A stretch of 14,291 nt of DNA, from positions 1-14,291 of the forward strand of contig USRS01000068.1 of assembly GCA_900557165.1 (NCBI GenBank). Direction: 5' to 3'. The notes under the pieces are model-generated. The model had not been told where the DNA came from, did not search any database, and saw nothing but the letters and a program-made list of their open reading frames with translations. The stretch is from an uncultured Clostridium sp. GTDB lineage: Bacteria; Bacillota; Clostridia; Peptostreptococcales; Peptostreptococcaceae. Shown piece by piece: positions 1 through 7,569 of this stretch (its first letter is position 1; every line of letters begins with the position of its first letter). The translations under genes were made by a program, and so were the position numbers.

Positions 1-834
1 GTAAATATAATTTCTGGAGGTATAATTGGTAGTTCCGTATTTGTACTTTTATTATTGCTATTTGTCATAAGTATAGTCGTCTTATTCAAAGGTTTAAATT
101 TGAAAAGAAGAGTAGACCGTTTTAAAAGATATGTGACAATTATGGATAGAAGAACTTATATAACTATAAAAGATTTGTCTAAACTTACAAAACAAAAAGA
201 ACGTTTTCTTGTCAAAGATTTAGAAAAAATGATAGATATGGGTATGTTTTATCAAGGACATATTGATGAAGAAAAAGCTCATTTTATGATAACTGATGAA
301 GTATATAATGATTACTTAAATTTAAAAAAACAAGAAATAGAAGATAAAAAGAAAGAGCAAAGATTAGAAGAAGAAATTAAAAATTTGTCTGATAAAGATG
401 TTCAGTCAACTCTTAAAGTAGGTAGAGATTATATTAAAGAAATAAAAAGTGTAAAAAATGAACTTTATAGAGAAGAAATATCTATGAAACTTGATAAACT
501 TTCAAATGTATCAGAAGAAATATTAAAACAAATTGAAAAAAATCCTAAGAAAGTTGAAGAAGTTAATAAGTTTATAAATCATTATCTACCAATAACCTTA
601 AAATTAATTAATTCCTATGAAGAATTAAATGCTCAATCATTGCAAGGTGAAAATATTCAAAAAGCTAAAATTGAAATTGAGGAAAGTATTGATTTAATCA
701 ATAAGGCTTTTGAAAATTTATTGGATGATTTATTTGAGGATATTCGTTTAGATATTTCCACAGATATTTCTGTTTTAAAAACATTGTTTAAACAGGAAGG
801 ACTGGGAGAAGAGGATTTTAAAAATAAAAAATAA
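1..834 (+). CDS. XpaC-like membrane protein, 5' end cut by window edge
   Basis: The reading frame is open from base 1 to the stop at 834, giving 277 residues without the N-terminus. The TTG at 55 is only an internal codon, and no start with a matching ribosome site is visible. Residues about 8-30 are a hydrophobic membrane segment. The rest is charged and partly helical, with a compact part at about residues 45-100 (RRTYITIKDLSKLTKQ through GMFYQGHIDE) that I recognise from the XpaC family, usually annotated as 5-bromo-4-chloroindolyl phosphate hydrolysis protein. The enzymatic name comes from an old phenotype; the true role is unclear and probably concerns the cell envelope. It is followed after 13 bases by telA, the same pairing as xpaC-yaaN of Bacillus subtilis, so the two genes should be co-transcribed from a promoter left of the window. 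Confidence 0.7.
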   Translation, partial: VNIISGGIIGSSVFVLLLLLFVISIVVLFKGLNLKRRVDRFKRYVTIMDRRTYITIKDLSKLTKQKERFLVKDLEKMIDMGMFYQGHIDEEKAHFMITDEVYNDYLNLKKQEIEDKKKEQRLEEEIKNLSDKDVQSTLKVGRDYIKEIKSVKNELYREEISMKLDKLSNVSEEILKQIEKNPKKVEEVNKFINHYLPITLKLINSYEELNAQSLQGENIQKAKIEIEESIDLINKAFENLLDDLFEDIRLDISTDISVLKTLFKQEGLGEEDFKNKK

Positions 835-847
835 GGGAGGCATTAAA

Positions 848-1990
848 ATGAGTGATGAATTTATAGATAAATATACAGATATAAAACCGGAATTAGTTTT
901 TCAAAATTTTGAAGATAAAGTTGATGATATGAAAATAATAGAAGAAAAGAAAGAAACAGTTGAGGAAATTGAACTTACAGAAGAAGAAAAGAAAATGGTA
1001 GACCAGTTTGTAGATAAAATAGAAATAAGCAATTCAAATTCCATATTACAATATGGTGTTGGTGCTCAAAAGAAAATCTCGGACTTTTCCCAAGCAGCCT
1101 TAAATGAAGTGAGAACTAAGGACTTGGGAGAAATAGGAGATATATTATCAAGGGTTGTTTTTCAGTTAAAAAATTTTGAGGACGGGGAAGAGAAAAAAGG
1201 TGTTTTTGGATTTTTCAAAAAAGGAAAAGATAAAGTTACTCAAATGAAAATCAATTATGAAAATGCAGAAAATAATATAGATGAAATGTGTAATATACTA
1301 GAACATCATCAAGTTCAGCTTTTAAAAGATATTGCTATGTTGGATAGGATGTATGATATAAATAGAACTTATTTTAAAGAACTTTATATGTATATTTTAG
1401 CTGGCAAAAAGAAACTTAAAAAATTGGAAAAAGAAGATATACCAAAACTTAAAGAAAGGGCAAAAGAAACTAATAATCCACAAGATGCCCAAGAATTAAA
1501 GGATTTTGTTGATCTTTGCAATCGCTTTGAAAAGAAACTTCATGATTTGGAATTGACTAAAATGATTTCACTGCAAATGGCACCACAAATTCGCCTAATC
1601 CAAAATAATGATTCATTGATGGCTGAAAAAATCCAATCAACCCTTATAAATACTATTCCCCTTTGGAAAAATCAAATGGTTTTATCTCTTGGAGTTGCCC
1701 ATGCTACAGAGGCTGCTAAAGTTCAAAGACAAGTTACTGATATGACAAATGAACTTCTTAGCAAAAACGCTGACATATTAAAAACTTCATCTATAGAAAC
1801 AGCCAAAGAATCTGAAAGAGGAATTGTTGATATAGAAACACTGAAAGCTACCAATGAATCATTAATTTCTACTCTTGATGAAATACTTAATATACAAACA
1901 GAAGGTCGACAAAAACGTAGAGAAGCTGAAATTGAACTTAGAAATATTGAAAATCAATTAAAAGAAAAACTTATAGATTTTAAATCATAA
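848..1990 (+). CDS. telA: TelA-family protein (toxic anion resistance family)
   Basis: This 380-residue protein has the usual length and character of the TelA family: soluble, without a signal peptide or membrane segment, and rich in long charged helices. Recognisable family stretches are the LDRMYDINRTYFKELYMYI region at about residue 163 and the MISLQMAPQIRLIQ / TLINTIPLWKNQMVLSLG region at about residues 239-283. Members were first linked to tellurite resistance and later to tolerance of envelope-active compounds; no catalytic motif is known, and the biochemical role is open. The ATG at 848 follows a GGGAGG ribosome site at 835-840, which overlaps the gap after the upstream stop. It shares an operon with the XpaC-like gene, and a strong terminator follows the stop directly. 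The family call is confident, a tellurite function is not. Confidence 0.85.
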   Translation: MSDEFIDKYTDIKPELVFQNFEDKVDDMKIIEEKKETVEEIELTEEEKKMVDQFVDKIEISNSNSILQYGVGAQKKISDFSQAALNEVRTKDLGEIGDILSRVVFQLKNFEDGEEKKGVFGFFKKGKDKVTQMKINYENAENNIDEMCNILEHHQVQLLKDIAMLDRMYDINRTYFKELYMYILAGKKKLKKLEKEDIPKLKERAKETNNPQDAQELKDFVDLCNRFEKKLHDLELTKMISLQMAPQIRLIQNNDSLMAEKIQSTLINTIPLWKNQMVLSLGVAHATEAAKVQRQVTDMTNELLSKNADILKTSSIETAKESERGIVDIETLKATNESLISTLDEILNIQTEGRQKRREAEIELRNIENQLKEKLIDFKS

Positions 1991-2043
1991 AAATAAGTTG
2001 TCTCAAAATGACATTAATATCATTTTGGGGCAACTTATTTTTT
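1991..2043 (+). terminator. Strong rho-independent terminator after telA
   Basis: The arms 1991-2010 and 2021-2040 pair over 20 bases, with only two G-U wobbles, around a 10-base loop. A run of six T (2038-2043) follows. It ends the XpaC-TelA operon and insulates the blaI promoter 30 bases downstream. The left arm starts with A-rich sequence, so weak termination in the other direction is also possible. Confidence 0.9.
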
Positions 2044-2072
2044 AATTGGAAGAAATTTTTGTTAAAAATTTC

Positions 2073-2101
2073 TTGACTTTAATGGATTACAAATGTAAAC
2101 T
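2073..2101 (+). promoter_or_regulatory. Promoter of the blaI-blaR1-like operon
   Basis: A TTGACT -35 box (2073-2078) and a TAAACT -10 box (2096-2101) are separated by 17 bases. The -10 is imperfect, but a BlaI-type operator lies over the spacer and -10, as in other BlaI/MecI-controlled promoters. It would drive the repressor gene starting at 2145. Confidence 0.65.
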
Positions 2102-2124
2102 TTAACTAAAGATTACGTTTGTAA
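2087..2124 (+). promoter_or_regulatory. Paired BlaI-type operators
   Basis: Two palindromes of the form TTAC-N4-GTAA are present: TTACAAATGTAA at 2087-2098 and TTACGTTTGTAA at 2113-2124, with centres 26 bases apart. The core resembles the TACA/TGTA dyads bound by BlaI/MecI repressors. The first covers the spacer and -10 of the promoter, the second lies in the early transcript region, so both are placed for autorepression. I did not see another TTAC-N4-GTAA site of this type elsewhere in the window. Confidence 0.7.
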
Positions 2125-2144
2125 GTTTAGGGAGGAGATAAATA

Positions 2145-2510
2145 ATGAAACAAAATATTTCAGAAGCAGAATTGGAAGTAATGAAAGTATTATGGCAAAT
2201 GAAAAATGCAACAAGTGCTGAAATAATAGAAGTACTAAAAGATAAAAGTGATTGGAAGCCAAAAACAATCCAAACACTTATCACAAGATTAGTATCGAAG
2301 GAAGTTGTGCAAGTGGATAAAAGCAATAAAAAATCATATATCTACAGCCCAACAATTAGTGAAGATGAGTACAAAGATGAGGCAAGTAAGTCATTTTTAG
2401 AAAAACTTTATAGTGGATCAATAAATAAAATGGTGCTTAGCTTTGTAAAAGGCAATAAGTTATCAAAATCAGAAATACAAGAGTTAAAAGATATGTTAAA
2501 AGATGAATAA
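2145..2510 (+). CDS. blaI: BlaI/MecI-family transcriptional repressor
   Basis: This 121-residue protein has the standard BlaI/MecI size. The winged-helix DNA-binding domain fills about residues 1-75, including the typical SEAELEVMKVLW start, the helix around TSAEIIEVL and the recognition helix KTIQTLITRLVSK. The C-terminal part is the dimerisation region. In this family the repressor is inactivated by proteolysis in a conserved LxF stretch; here the equivalent is MVLSFVKG, so cleavage would be expected near Ser99-Phe100, against Asn101-Phe102 in Staphylococcus aureus BlaI. The ATG follows a GGGAGGAG ribosome site at 2130-2137. The gene is 25 bases from the downstream M56 sensor and under two operators, so it probably represses its own operon. 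Because that sensor lacks a penicillin-binding domain, the inducer is probably not a beta-lactam, and the symbol marks family only. Confidence 0.88.
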   Translation: MKQNISEAELEVMKVLWQMKNATSAEIIEVLKDKSDWKPKTIQTLITRLVSKEVVQVDKSNKKSYIYSPTISEDEYKDEASKSFLEKLYSGSINKMVLSFVKGNKLSKSEIQELKDMLKDE

Positions 2511-2535
2511 AAATTAAATAAGAAGGAAGATGATT

Positions 2536-4764
2536 ATGGAAAAAATTTGGGGTTATGTAGTTGGAGCTACTATATTTGGAAGTGTTACAGGATTTATAGT
2601 ATTGATAATAAAAAACTTACTAAAAAATAAAATTAATAAAAGATATGCATACTTGTTTTGGATGATATTAGTGATAAAGTTGATAATTCCTTTTGGACCA
2701 GAAAGCAATATAAGTTTGTTTAATAAAATACCTATAAATTATAATAATCAAAAAATATTAAGCCGTAATACTACTAAATTAGATAATATAGATAGTAACG
2801 ACATGAGTACAGAAGATACAAAAGATGAGGTAAATGCTACAACTTCAACTTATCAAGATAACAATAGTGTTAATGAAAATATTACACAAGAGAGTCAAGT
2901 AGTTAATAATAAACCTACAATATCTACAATGAGTGTAAAATCAGATAAATTTTCAAAAATATTATTTTTTGTCTGGTTATCTGGATTTGTATTTTCAGCA
3001 GTAACTTACATGATAATTTATATGAGTTTTATAAAAGATTTAAAGAAATGTTCTAAGTTGAAATATGAAATACTGGAAAATATATTAAGAAATTGTAAAA
3101 ATCAGTTAAATATAAATAAAAGAATTCAAATAGTAGTATATGATAAAATAAGTTCTCCATCTCTTGTAGGGATGATGAATCTTAAAATTGTTTTACCAAG
3201 GAACTTAATTAATTTAAGTGAAGAAGAGTTAAGACATATATTTTTACATGAGTTATGTCATTACAAAAACAAAGATAATTACATGGATAATTTAATTGGA
3301 CTATTACAATGCATTCACTGGTTTAATCCACTTATTCATTATTATTTTAAAAAAATGAGAAATGACATGGAAATATGTTGTGATGAAAGGGTGCTAAATC
3401 TTTTGAATGAAGATGAACATAATAAATACGGCATCACAATACTTAATGTTTTAGAAAAAATCAACTTTAATCATAAAATGAGGGTGGGGTTAAATATGGC
3501 CAATGATAAGAAAACTATTAAAGAAAGAATAAATTTAATAAAAAATAATAAGAATTTTTCTAAGAACAGAAAGCTATTCATGATGACAGGGATAATTTGT
3601 TTGCTTGTAATGGGCGGTGCGTTGCTTACAAATGGCAAAAGTGTTAATGCTGATGAGGACTTAGATAAGGCTATATCAAGTGTTATTTTAGGAGAATATA
3701 GACCAGCACACAAAAAAGAATATCCAGCAATATACTTGGGTGAAGGAGAACTACCTGTAGAAGCTCATGAAATTTTAGGAAAATCTATTAAAAATGACAA
3801 AATAGAAGTTTACTTGATGGCAACTTATGGGAGTTATGAATTCCAAAATGACGTATTTAATATGGTAAATGGTAGCTCTCAAATTCCTTTAAGAATAACA
3901 TTTACAACTGATGAAAAGCAAGGACATAAATTAAAAGATAATAATAAATATTATTTGGTAGATATAAAAATTGCAGAGGATGGGAGTGAATTCGTAAAAT
4001 CTATAAAAGATATGTTTCCAATGAAAGAAGCTACTAAAGCTTTAGCTATAATAGATGATACAAAAAAATCAGAAAAATTATTTGAAGAAATAAACCAAGA
4101 TGCAACTAAATATGTTGAAAGCTTAGGTAGAAAATCGAAGGTGACTTATAATTATGTAGAAAAAGAAAATATAGATGAATCTGTATTAGAAAATATATGG
4201 AAGTTAGAACAGGTAGATAAATATCCTGATTATATTGGGACTAGGGAAGTTATAGAAAATAAAAAAAGATATATTTATGAAACAGATTATAGTAAAACAA
4301 CTAAAGTATTATGTTTTACTAAAACTGATGAAAATAATGAGATGGTAGAAGAAACTTGCTATGAAATAGATAATAATAAAATAAAAAAATTAGATAGTGA
4401 TAAATATGTTTCTTACAAAAAATACTCAGGAAAAGACTTTTTATATATACAGGAATCTGATGTTACATTTACAATAAATGAAATAAAAATAGTAAATAAT
4501 GAAGCTAAATTTTATGTAACAGTTAAAAATGAAAGTGATAAAGATTTACATATATCTATGGATAACATAACTATAGGAGAAAATAAAAAAAGTATGGACA
4601 TGGAAGTTACTATAGGTAAAGGAGAAAGTGTGGATAATATTTTAACTATTAAGTCAATATCAAAAATAAATGACTTAAATGATAAACATAAAGGAACAAT
4701 CTTAATAAGAGATATGAATAATGCAGATGATGTACAAAAAATAGATTTTATAAATAAGTTTTAA
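2536..4764 (+). CDS. BlaR1-like M56 metallopeptidase sensor with non-penicillin ectodomain
   Basis: A membrane-bound antirepressor of 742 residues. I chose the ATG at 2536 because the AAGGA ribosome site at 2523-2527 is too close to the ATG at 2530. Predicted membrane segments lie at about residues 8-26, 36-52, 140-165 and 346-364, with a long polar loop rich in Asn, Ser and Thr between the second and third. The zinc protease site is intact: HELCH at residues 238-242, and the third ligand probably Glu279 in the MEICCDERVL motif. In the family, ligand binding outside the cell triggers this protease, leading to loss of the BlaI repressor. The C-terminal roughly 375 residues, outside the membrane, lack the STXK, SXN and KTG motifs of the BlaR1 penicillin sensor. 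They form an alpha/beta part (about 375-510) and a beta-rich C-terminus (about 520-742). The ligand is unknown. Confidence 0.85.
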   Translation: MEKIWGYVVGATIFGSVTGFIVLIIKNLLKNKINKRYAYLFWMILVIKLIIPFGPESNISLFNKIPINYNNQKILSRNTTKLDNIDSNDMSTEDTKDEVNATTSTYQDNNSVNENITQESQVVNNKPTISTMSVKSDKFSKILFFVWLSGFVFSAVTYMIIYMSFIKDLKKCSKLKYEILENILRNCKNQLNINKRIQIVVYDKISSPSLVGMMNLKIVLPRNLINLSEEELRHIFLHELCHYKNKDNYMDNLIGLLQCIHWFNPLIHYYFKKMRNDMEICCDERVLNLLNEDEHNKYGITILNVLEKINFNHKMRVGLNMANDKKTIKERINLIKNNKNFSKNRKLFMMTGIICLLVMGGALLTNGKSVNADEDLDKAISSVILGEYRPAHKKEYPAIYLGEGELPVEAHEILGKSIKNDKIEVYLMATYGSYEFQNDVFNMVNGSSQIPLRITFTTDEKQGHKLKDNNKYYLVDIKIAEDGSEFVKSIKDMFPMKEATKALAIIDDTKKSEKLFEEINQDATKYVESLGRKSKVTYNYVEKENIDESVLENIWKLEQVDKYPDYIGTREVIENKKRYIYETDYSKTTKVLCFTKTDENNEMVEETCYEIDNNKIKKLDSDKYVSYKKYSGKDFLYIQESDVTFTINEIKIVNNEAKFYVTVKNESDKDLHISMDNITIGENKKSMDMEVTIGKGESVDNILTIKSISKINDLNDKHKGTILIRDMNNADDVQKIDFINKF

Positions 4765-4803
4765 AAGATAAACACAAATCAAAAATGAGTCTGTAAATAT
4801 AAA

Positions 4804-4832
4804 TTGACAAGAAAATACAATAGTGTTATATT
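4804..4832 (+). promoter_or_regulatory. Strong sigma-A-type promoter of the thiW transcript
   Basis: A perfect TTGACA (4804-4809) is followed after exactly 17 bases by TATATT (4827-4832). Transcription should begin near 4839-4841, which leaves about 230 bases of untranslated leader before the thiW start codon at 5069. It lies 39 bases beyond the blaR1-like stop, with no terminator seen between them, so some read-through from the operon is possible. Confidence 0.8.
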
Positions 4833-4839
4833 TTTATCG

Positions 4840-5045
4840 TGTAAACTTCCTAAAAGAAAGGATGTGAAGAATGGTAATCCCGATTATTCGGGCGAGCAGA
4901 GGGGGAGCGCCCTGTGTTTTGAATATAGTAGCGATGGGAAGCCGTGTTCCGGCGTGAGAGGAAGCCAGTAAGCTTCGACCGATTTCCGTAGAATTTTTAT
5001 GGTTTTATTATTTTGTGGAGAATGTCGCTATGTGTGCCGTTCTCA
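4840..5045 (+). ncRNA. Structured thiW leader RNA, candidate riboswitch of unrecognised class
   Basis: The leader is far more GC-rich than its surroundings from about 4860 to 4990 and can fold into many short stems. Hairpin CCCGA/TCGGG is at 4879-4883/4888-4892. A competing pair GGGCG/CGCCC is at 4890-4894/4908-4912; it shares 4890-4892 with the first, so the two exclude each other. A three-way junction is closed by GGGAA (4936-4940) with TTTCC (4983-4987), holding GCCG/CGGC (4941-4944/4950-4953) and GAAGC/GCTTC (4961-4965/4972-4976). A further hairpin lies at 5018-5044. ThiW genes are often under TPP riboswitches, but I cannot find the TPP core here (CTGAGA, then ACCC and the AACCTGATC region). 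No intrinsic terminator is seen in the leader, so control of translation would be more likely. The class is unknown to me. Confidence 0.55.
5018..5044 (+). promoter_or_regulatory. Hairpin just upstream of the thiW ribosome site
   Basis: Bases 5018-5028 pair with 5034-5044 as 10 pairs (two G-U) and one mismatch, with a five-base loop. It ends 10 bases before the GAAAGGGG ribosome site (5054-5061) and has no T-run, so it is not a terminator. It may set access to the ribosome site or be the last helix of the leader RNA. Confidence 0.45.
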
Positions 5046-5068
5046 TGAATTTTGAAAGGGGTTTAGAA

Positions 5069-5587
5069 ATGGATAATAGTAAAACAAAAAAATTATGTAT
5101 AGCAAGTATTTTATGTGCTGTTGCTGTTGTAGGAAGTATGTTTGCAATTCCTATCTTTGGTAGTAAATGTGCTCCAATTCAACATATGGTAAGTATTCTT
5201 TGTGCTGTATTGTTAGGTCCATGGTATGGTGTAGCAGTTGCTTTCTTAGCCAGTCTTTTCCGTAATCTTATGGGTATAGGAAGTTTAATGGCTTTTCCTG
5301 GGAGTATGTTTGGTGCATTACTTTGTGGGATTGTATATTGGAAATCTAAAAATATAACTTTTACCTTAATAGCTGAAGTTTTTGGAACTAGTATATTAGG
5401 TGGACTTAGTGCCTACCCTATTGCTATTTTATTAATGGGTGCCAATGCAGGAAGTATTGCATTTTATGCTTATATTGTTCCTTTTTTTATTTCAACTTTA
5501 GGTGGAGCGATAATTTCAGTATTTGTTATAGGAGCTTTAAAAAAATCAGGTGCATTGAATATTTTTATGAAATATAGTACAACATAA
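5069..5587 (+). CDS. thiW: ThiW-family S component of an ECF vitamin transporter
   Basis: This 172-residue integral membrane protein has about five or six hydrophobic segments and no ATPase. The S-component family is recognised from the conserved run APIQHMVSILCAVLLGPWYG (about residues 36-55), SLFRNLMGIGSLMAFPGSMFGALLCG, and GTSILGGLSAYPIAILLMG. ThiW proteins are thought to take up the thiazole precursor of thiamine, or a related compound, with a shared energising module (EcfA, EcfA', EcfT) encoded elsewhere. The frame is open upstream to a GTG at 5015, but the ATG at 5069 has the good ribosome site GAAAGGGG seven bases away, and the upstream part overlaps a stable hairpin. No thiamine genes are beside it, so substrate assignment rests on family only. 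It has its own strong promoter and a structured leader. Confidence 0.85.
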   Translation: MDNSKTKKLCIASILCAVAVVGSMFAIPIFGSKCAPIQHMVSILCAVLLGPWYGVAVAFLASLFRNLMGIGSLMAFPGSMFGALLCGIVYWKSKNITFTLIAEVFGTSILGGLSAYPIAILLMGANAGSIAFYAYIVPFFISTLGGAIISVFVIGALKKSGALNIFMKYSTT

Positions 5588-5634
5588 TAAATTAGAAAGA
5601 TTGATAAGTAAATATTATTGATAAATTAAATATA

Positions 5635-5671
5635 AAAAAGTCGAAGATATAAAATATATTTTCGACTTTTT
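5635..5671. terminator. Bidirectional terminator between thiW and prfC
   Basis: Arms 5635-5651 and 5655-5671 pair over 17 bases with one G-U, around a three-base loop. A5 on one side and T5 on the other let it act on both strands, so it closes the convergent thiW and prfC units. Confidence 0.85.
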
Positions 5672-5690
5672 ATATTGTAATTAATTATTT

Positions 5691-7289
5691 TTATATAGAA
5701 GTTTCTCTTACTTCTAATCCTTCATTTCTTTCAAGTAGAGTTCTAATAGACCATTCATTTGAGAATAATACTACTGGATTTCTATCTTTATCTTCAACAA
5801 GTAATGTATCCATTGGCATTGAAAGTTTTCCAAATTTAGAAAGATCATTTTCAACCCAACGTACATGAGAGTATGGTAGAGGATACATCATTATATCAAC
5901 ACCATATTCTTGTTTTAGACGGTATTCTAAAACTTCGAACTGAAGTACACCAACAACACCTACGATAAGTTCTTCCATACCACCATTTGGTTGTTTGAAT
6001 ACTTGTATAGCACCTTCTTCTGATAATTGAGTAACACCTTTTACGAATTGTTTTCTCTTAAGGGCATTTTTTGTAGATACTTTCATAAAATGCTCAGGAG
6101 CAAATTGTGGTATACCAGTGTACTCAAGATTACCTTTTTTCTCACTTAAAGTATCACCTATATTGAATATACCTGGGTCATGAATACCTATTATATCTCC
6201 TGGATATGCTGATTCAATCATAACACGGTCTTGTGCAACGAATTGTTGAGGTTGAGAAAGTTTAATCTTTTTACCTCTTTGAACGTGATTTACAGTCATA
6301 CCTTTTTCGAATTTACCAGAGCAAATTCTTAAGAAAGCAATTCTATCTCTGTGGTTTTTATCCATATTAGCTTGGATTTTAAATATAAATCCAGAGAAGT
6401 TATCTGAATTAGGGTCAATTTCACCTAAGTTACTATTACGAGCAGTTGGTGGTGTTGTTATATCTAAGAATGATTCTAAGAATGGTTCAACACCGAAGTT
6501 AGTAAGGGCACTTCCGAAGAATACTGGTGTTAATTCACCTTTTAATATTGATTCTAAATCAAAGTTATCACCAGCTATATCTAAAAGTTCTATATCTTCT
6601 AGTAATTTTTCGTGAAGAGCGCTACCTAATAAATCAGTAAATTTCTCATCAGATGGTTCTCCAGTTACGCAATTTGCAATAGATTGTCCGTGGTTACCAT
6701 CATTAAATACTTCAACTTGGTTTTTGTGACGGTTAAATACACCTTTAAACTCTTTACCAGAACCTATTGGCCAGTTTACTGGACAAGAACGAATTCCAAG
6801 GACATTTTCTATATCTTCCATTAATTCAAATGGGTCTTTACCTTGACGGTCCATTTTGTTTATGAAAGTGAATATTGGAATTCCTCTCATTTTACAAACA
6901 TGGAATAATTTTTTAGTTTGGTCTTCTACACCTTTAGCAGAGTCGATAACCATTACTGCAGAGTCGGCTGCCATAAGAGTTCTATAAGTATCCTCACTGA
7001 AATCTTGATGTCCAGGAGTATCAAGTATATTTATACAAAAGTTATTATATTCAAATTGAAGAACACTTGATGCAACAGAAATCCCTCTTTGTTTTTCTAT
7101 TTCCATCCAGTCAGAAACTGCATGTTTTTGAGATCTTCTTGATTTAACTGAACCAGCTTCACGTATTGCTCCACCGTATAATAGGAATTTTTCAGTTAAT
7201 GTAGTTTTTCCTGCATCGGGATGGGAAATTATTGCGAAGGTTCTTCTTCTTTTAACTTCATCGATCAGATTTAAATTTTGTTCTGTCAT
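5691..7289 (-). CDS. prfC: Peptide chain release factor 3
   Basis: RF3 is a translational GTPase that removes RF1 or RF2 from the ribosome after peptide release. The 532-residue length is normal. The G-domain motifs are all present: P-loop SHPDAGKTT at residues 22-30, RGIS at about 68-71 in switch I, DTPGH at 90-94 and NKMD at 144-147. The RF3-type DTPGHQDFSEDTYRTL sequence separates it from EF-G. Domain 2 (about 290-380) and the RF3-specific C-terminal domain (about 390-532, with GVVGVLQFEVLEYRLKQEYGV) follow. The ATG at 7289 has an AAAGGATGA ribosome site (7297-7305 on the minus strand). It is a single-gene unit: a promoter lies about 110 bases upstream and a bidirectional terminator lies downstream. 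Nothing unusual is seen. Confidence 0.97.
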   Translation of the reverse strand: MTEQNLNLIDEVKRRRTFAIISHPDAGKTTLTEKFLLYGGAIREAGSVKSRRSQKHAVSDWMEIEKQRGISVASSVLQFEYNNFCINILDTPGHQDFSEDTYRTLMAADSAVMVIDSAKGVEDQTKKLFHVCKMRGIPIFTFINKMDRQGKDPFELMEDIENVLGIRSCPVNWPIGSGKEFKGVFNRHKNQVEVFNDGNHGQSIANCVTGEPSDEKFTDLLGSALHEKLLEDIELLDIAGDNFDLESILKGELTPVFFGSALTNFGVEPFLESFLDITTPPTARNSNLGEIDPNSDNFSGFIFKIQANMDKNHRDRIAFLRICSGKFEKGMTVNHVQRGKKIKLSQPQQFVAQDRVMIESAYPGDIIGIHDPGIFNIGDTLSEKKGNLEYTGIPQFAPEHFMKVSTKNALKRKQFVKGVTQLSEEGAIQVFKQPNGGMEELIVGVVGVLQFEVLEYRLKQEYGVDIMMYPLPYSHVRWVENDLSKFGKLSMPMDTLLVEDKDRNPVVLFSNEWSIRTLLERNEGLEVRETSI

Positions 7290-7401
7290 TTTTTATCATC
7301 CTTTATTTTTTTATTTATTTCTATTAAAGATATAATTATATTTACAGTAGTTTTATAATGAACATAATTTATACGTACAAAAAAACTTCAATCCTATTGA
7401 T

Positions 7402-7428
7402 ATTATAACTTTAATTAAAAACTGTCAA
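7402..7428 (-). promoter_or_regulatory. Probable promoter of prfC
   Basis: On the minus strand an exact TTGACA (7428-7423) precedes a TATAAT (7407-7402) by 15 bases. A weaker TAATAT two bases on gives the usual 17-base spacing. Transcription would start near 7395, leaving an untranslated leader of about 105 bases, in which I see no clear structure. Confidence 0.5.
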
Positions 7429-7435
7429 TATCTAA

Positions 7436-7561
7436 ATGACAAGAAGGTTAGAGATTGCTTTTATTTTAAAAAAATGTCAACCAGATATGATATTTATTAC
7501 TGGAGATATTTTGAGAATTTTCAACAGACCAGAACTTGTTTTAGTTGAATTTAATAGATAA
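7436..7561 (+). other. Short unexplained ORF, possibly a gene remnant
   Basis: A 41-codon frame starts at an ATG and ends at TAA, eight bases before a strong hairpin. No ribosome site is seen upstream, and a stop lies directly before the ATG. The middle reads KKCQPDMIFITGDILRIF, which recalls the PDxxxxTGD stretch of metallophosphoesterases, but the remainder does not continue that family. It may be a degraded fragment or chance coding. I would not call it a gene on this evidence. Confidence 0.2.
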
Positions 7562-7569
7562 ATATATTT

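Noticed and set aside
2102..2326. Minus-strand ORF opposite blaI
   Set aside because: Lies antisense to a well-supported gene, has no ribosome site and a low-complexity hydrophobic product; a shadow of the A/T-rich coding strand. The same holds for antisense frames at 3471-3713, 10225-10479, 12079-12288 and 13791-13994.
3648..4764. Penicillin-binding sensor domain in the BlaR1-like protein
   Set aside because: A SYKK sequence fits SxxK by chance, but the surrounding residues and the SXN and KTG motifs are missing.
4840..4990. Cobalamin riboswitch or T-box leader
   Set aside because: A few short stretches fall in a cobalamin-like order, but the continuous GGGAA...GGTGAAAATCC and ACTGT core is not there. 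No T-box GGTGGTACCGCG sequence exists either.
4840..5068. TPP riboswitch upstream of thiW
   Set aside because: Expected from the gene family, but the conserved CTGAGA, ACCC and AACCTGATC-type segments are missing, so I did not assign the class.
5015..5068. Longer ThiW starting at GTG 5015 or ATG 5030
   Set aside because: These starts fall in a stable hairpin without a ribosome site, while ATG 5069 has a good one at correct spacing.
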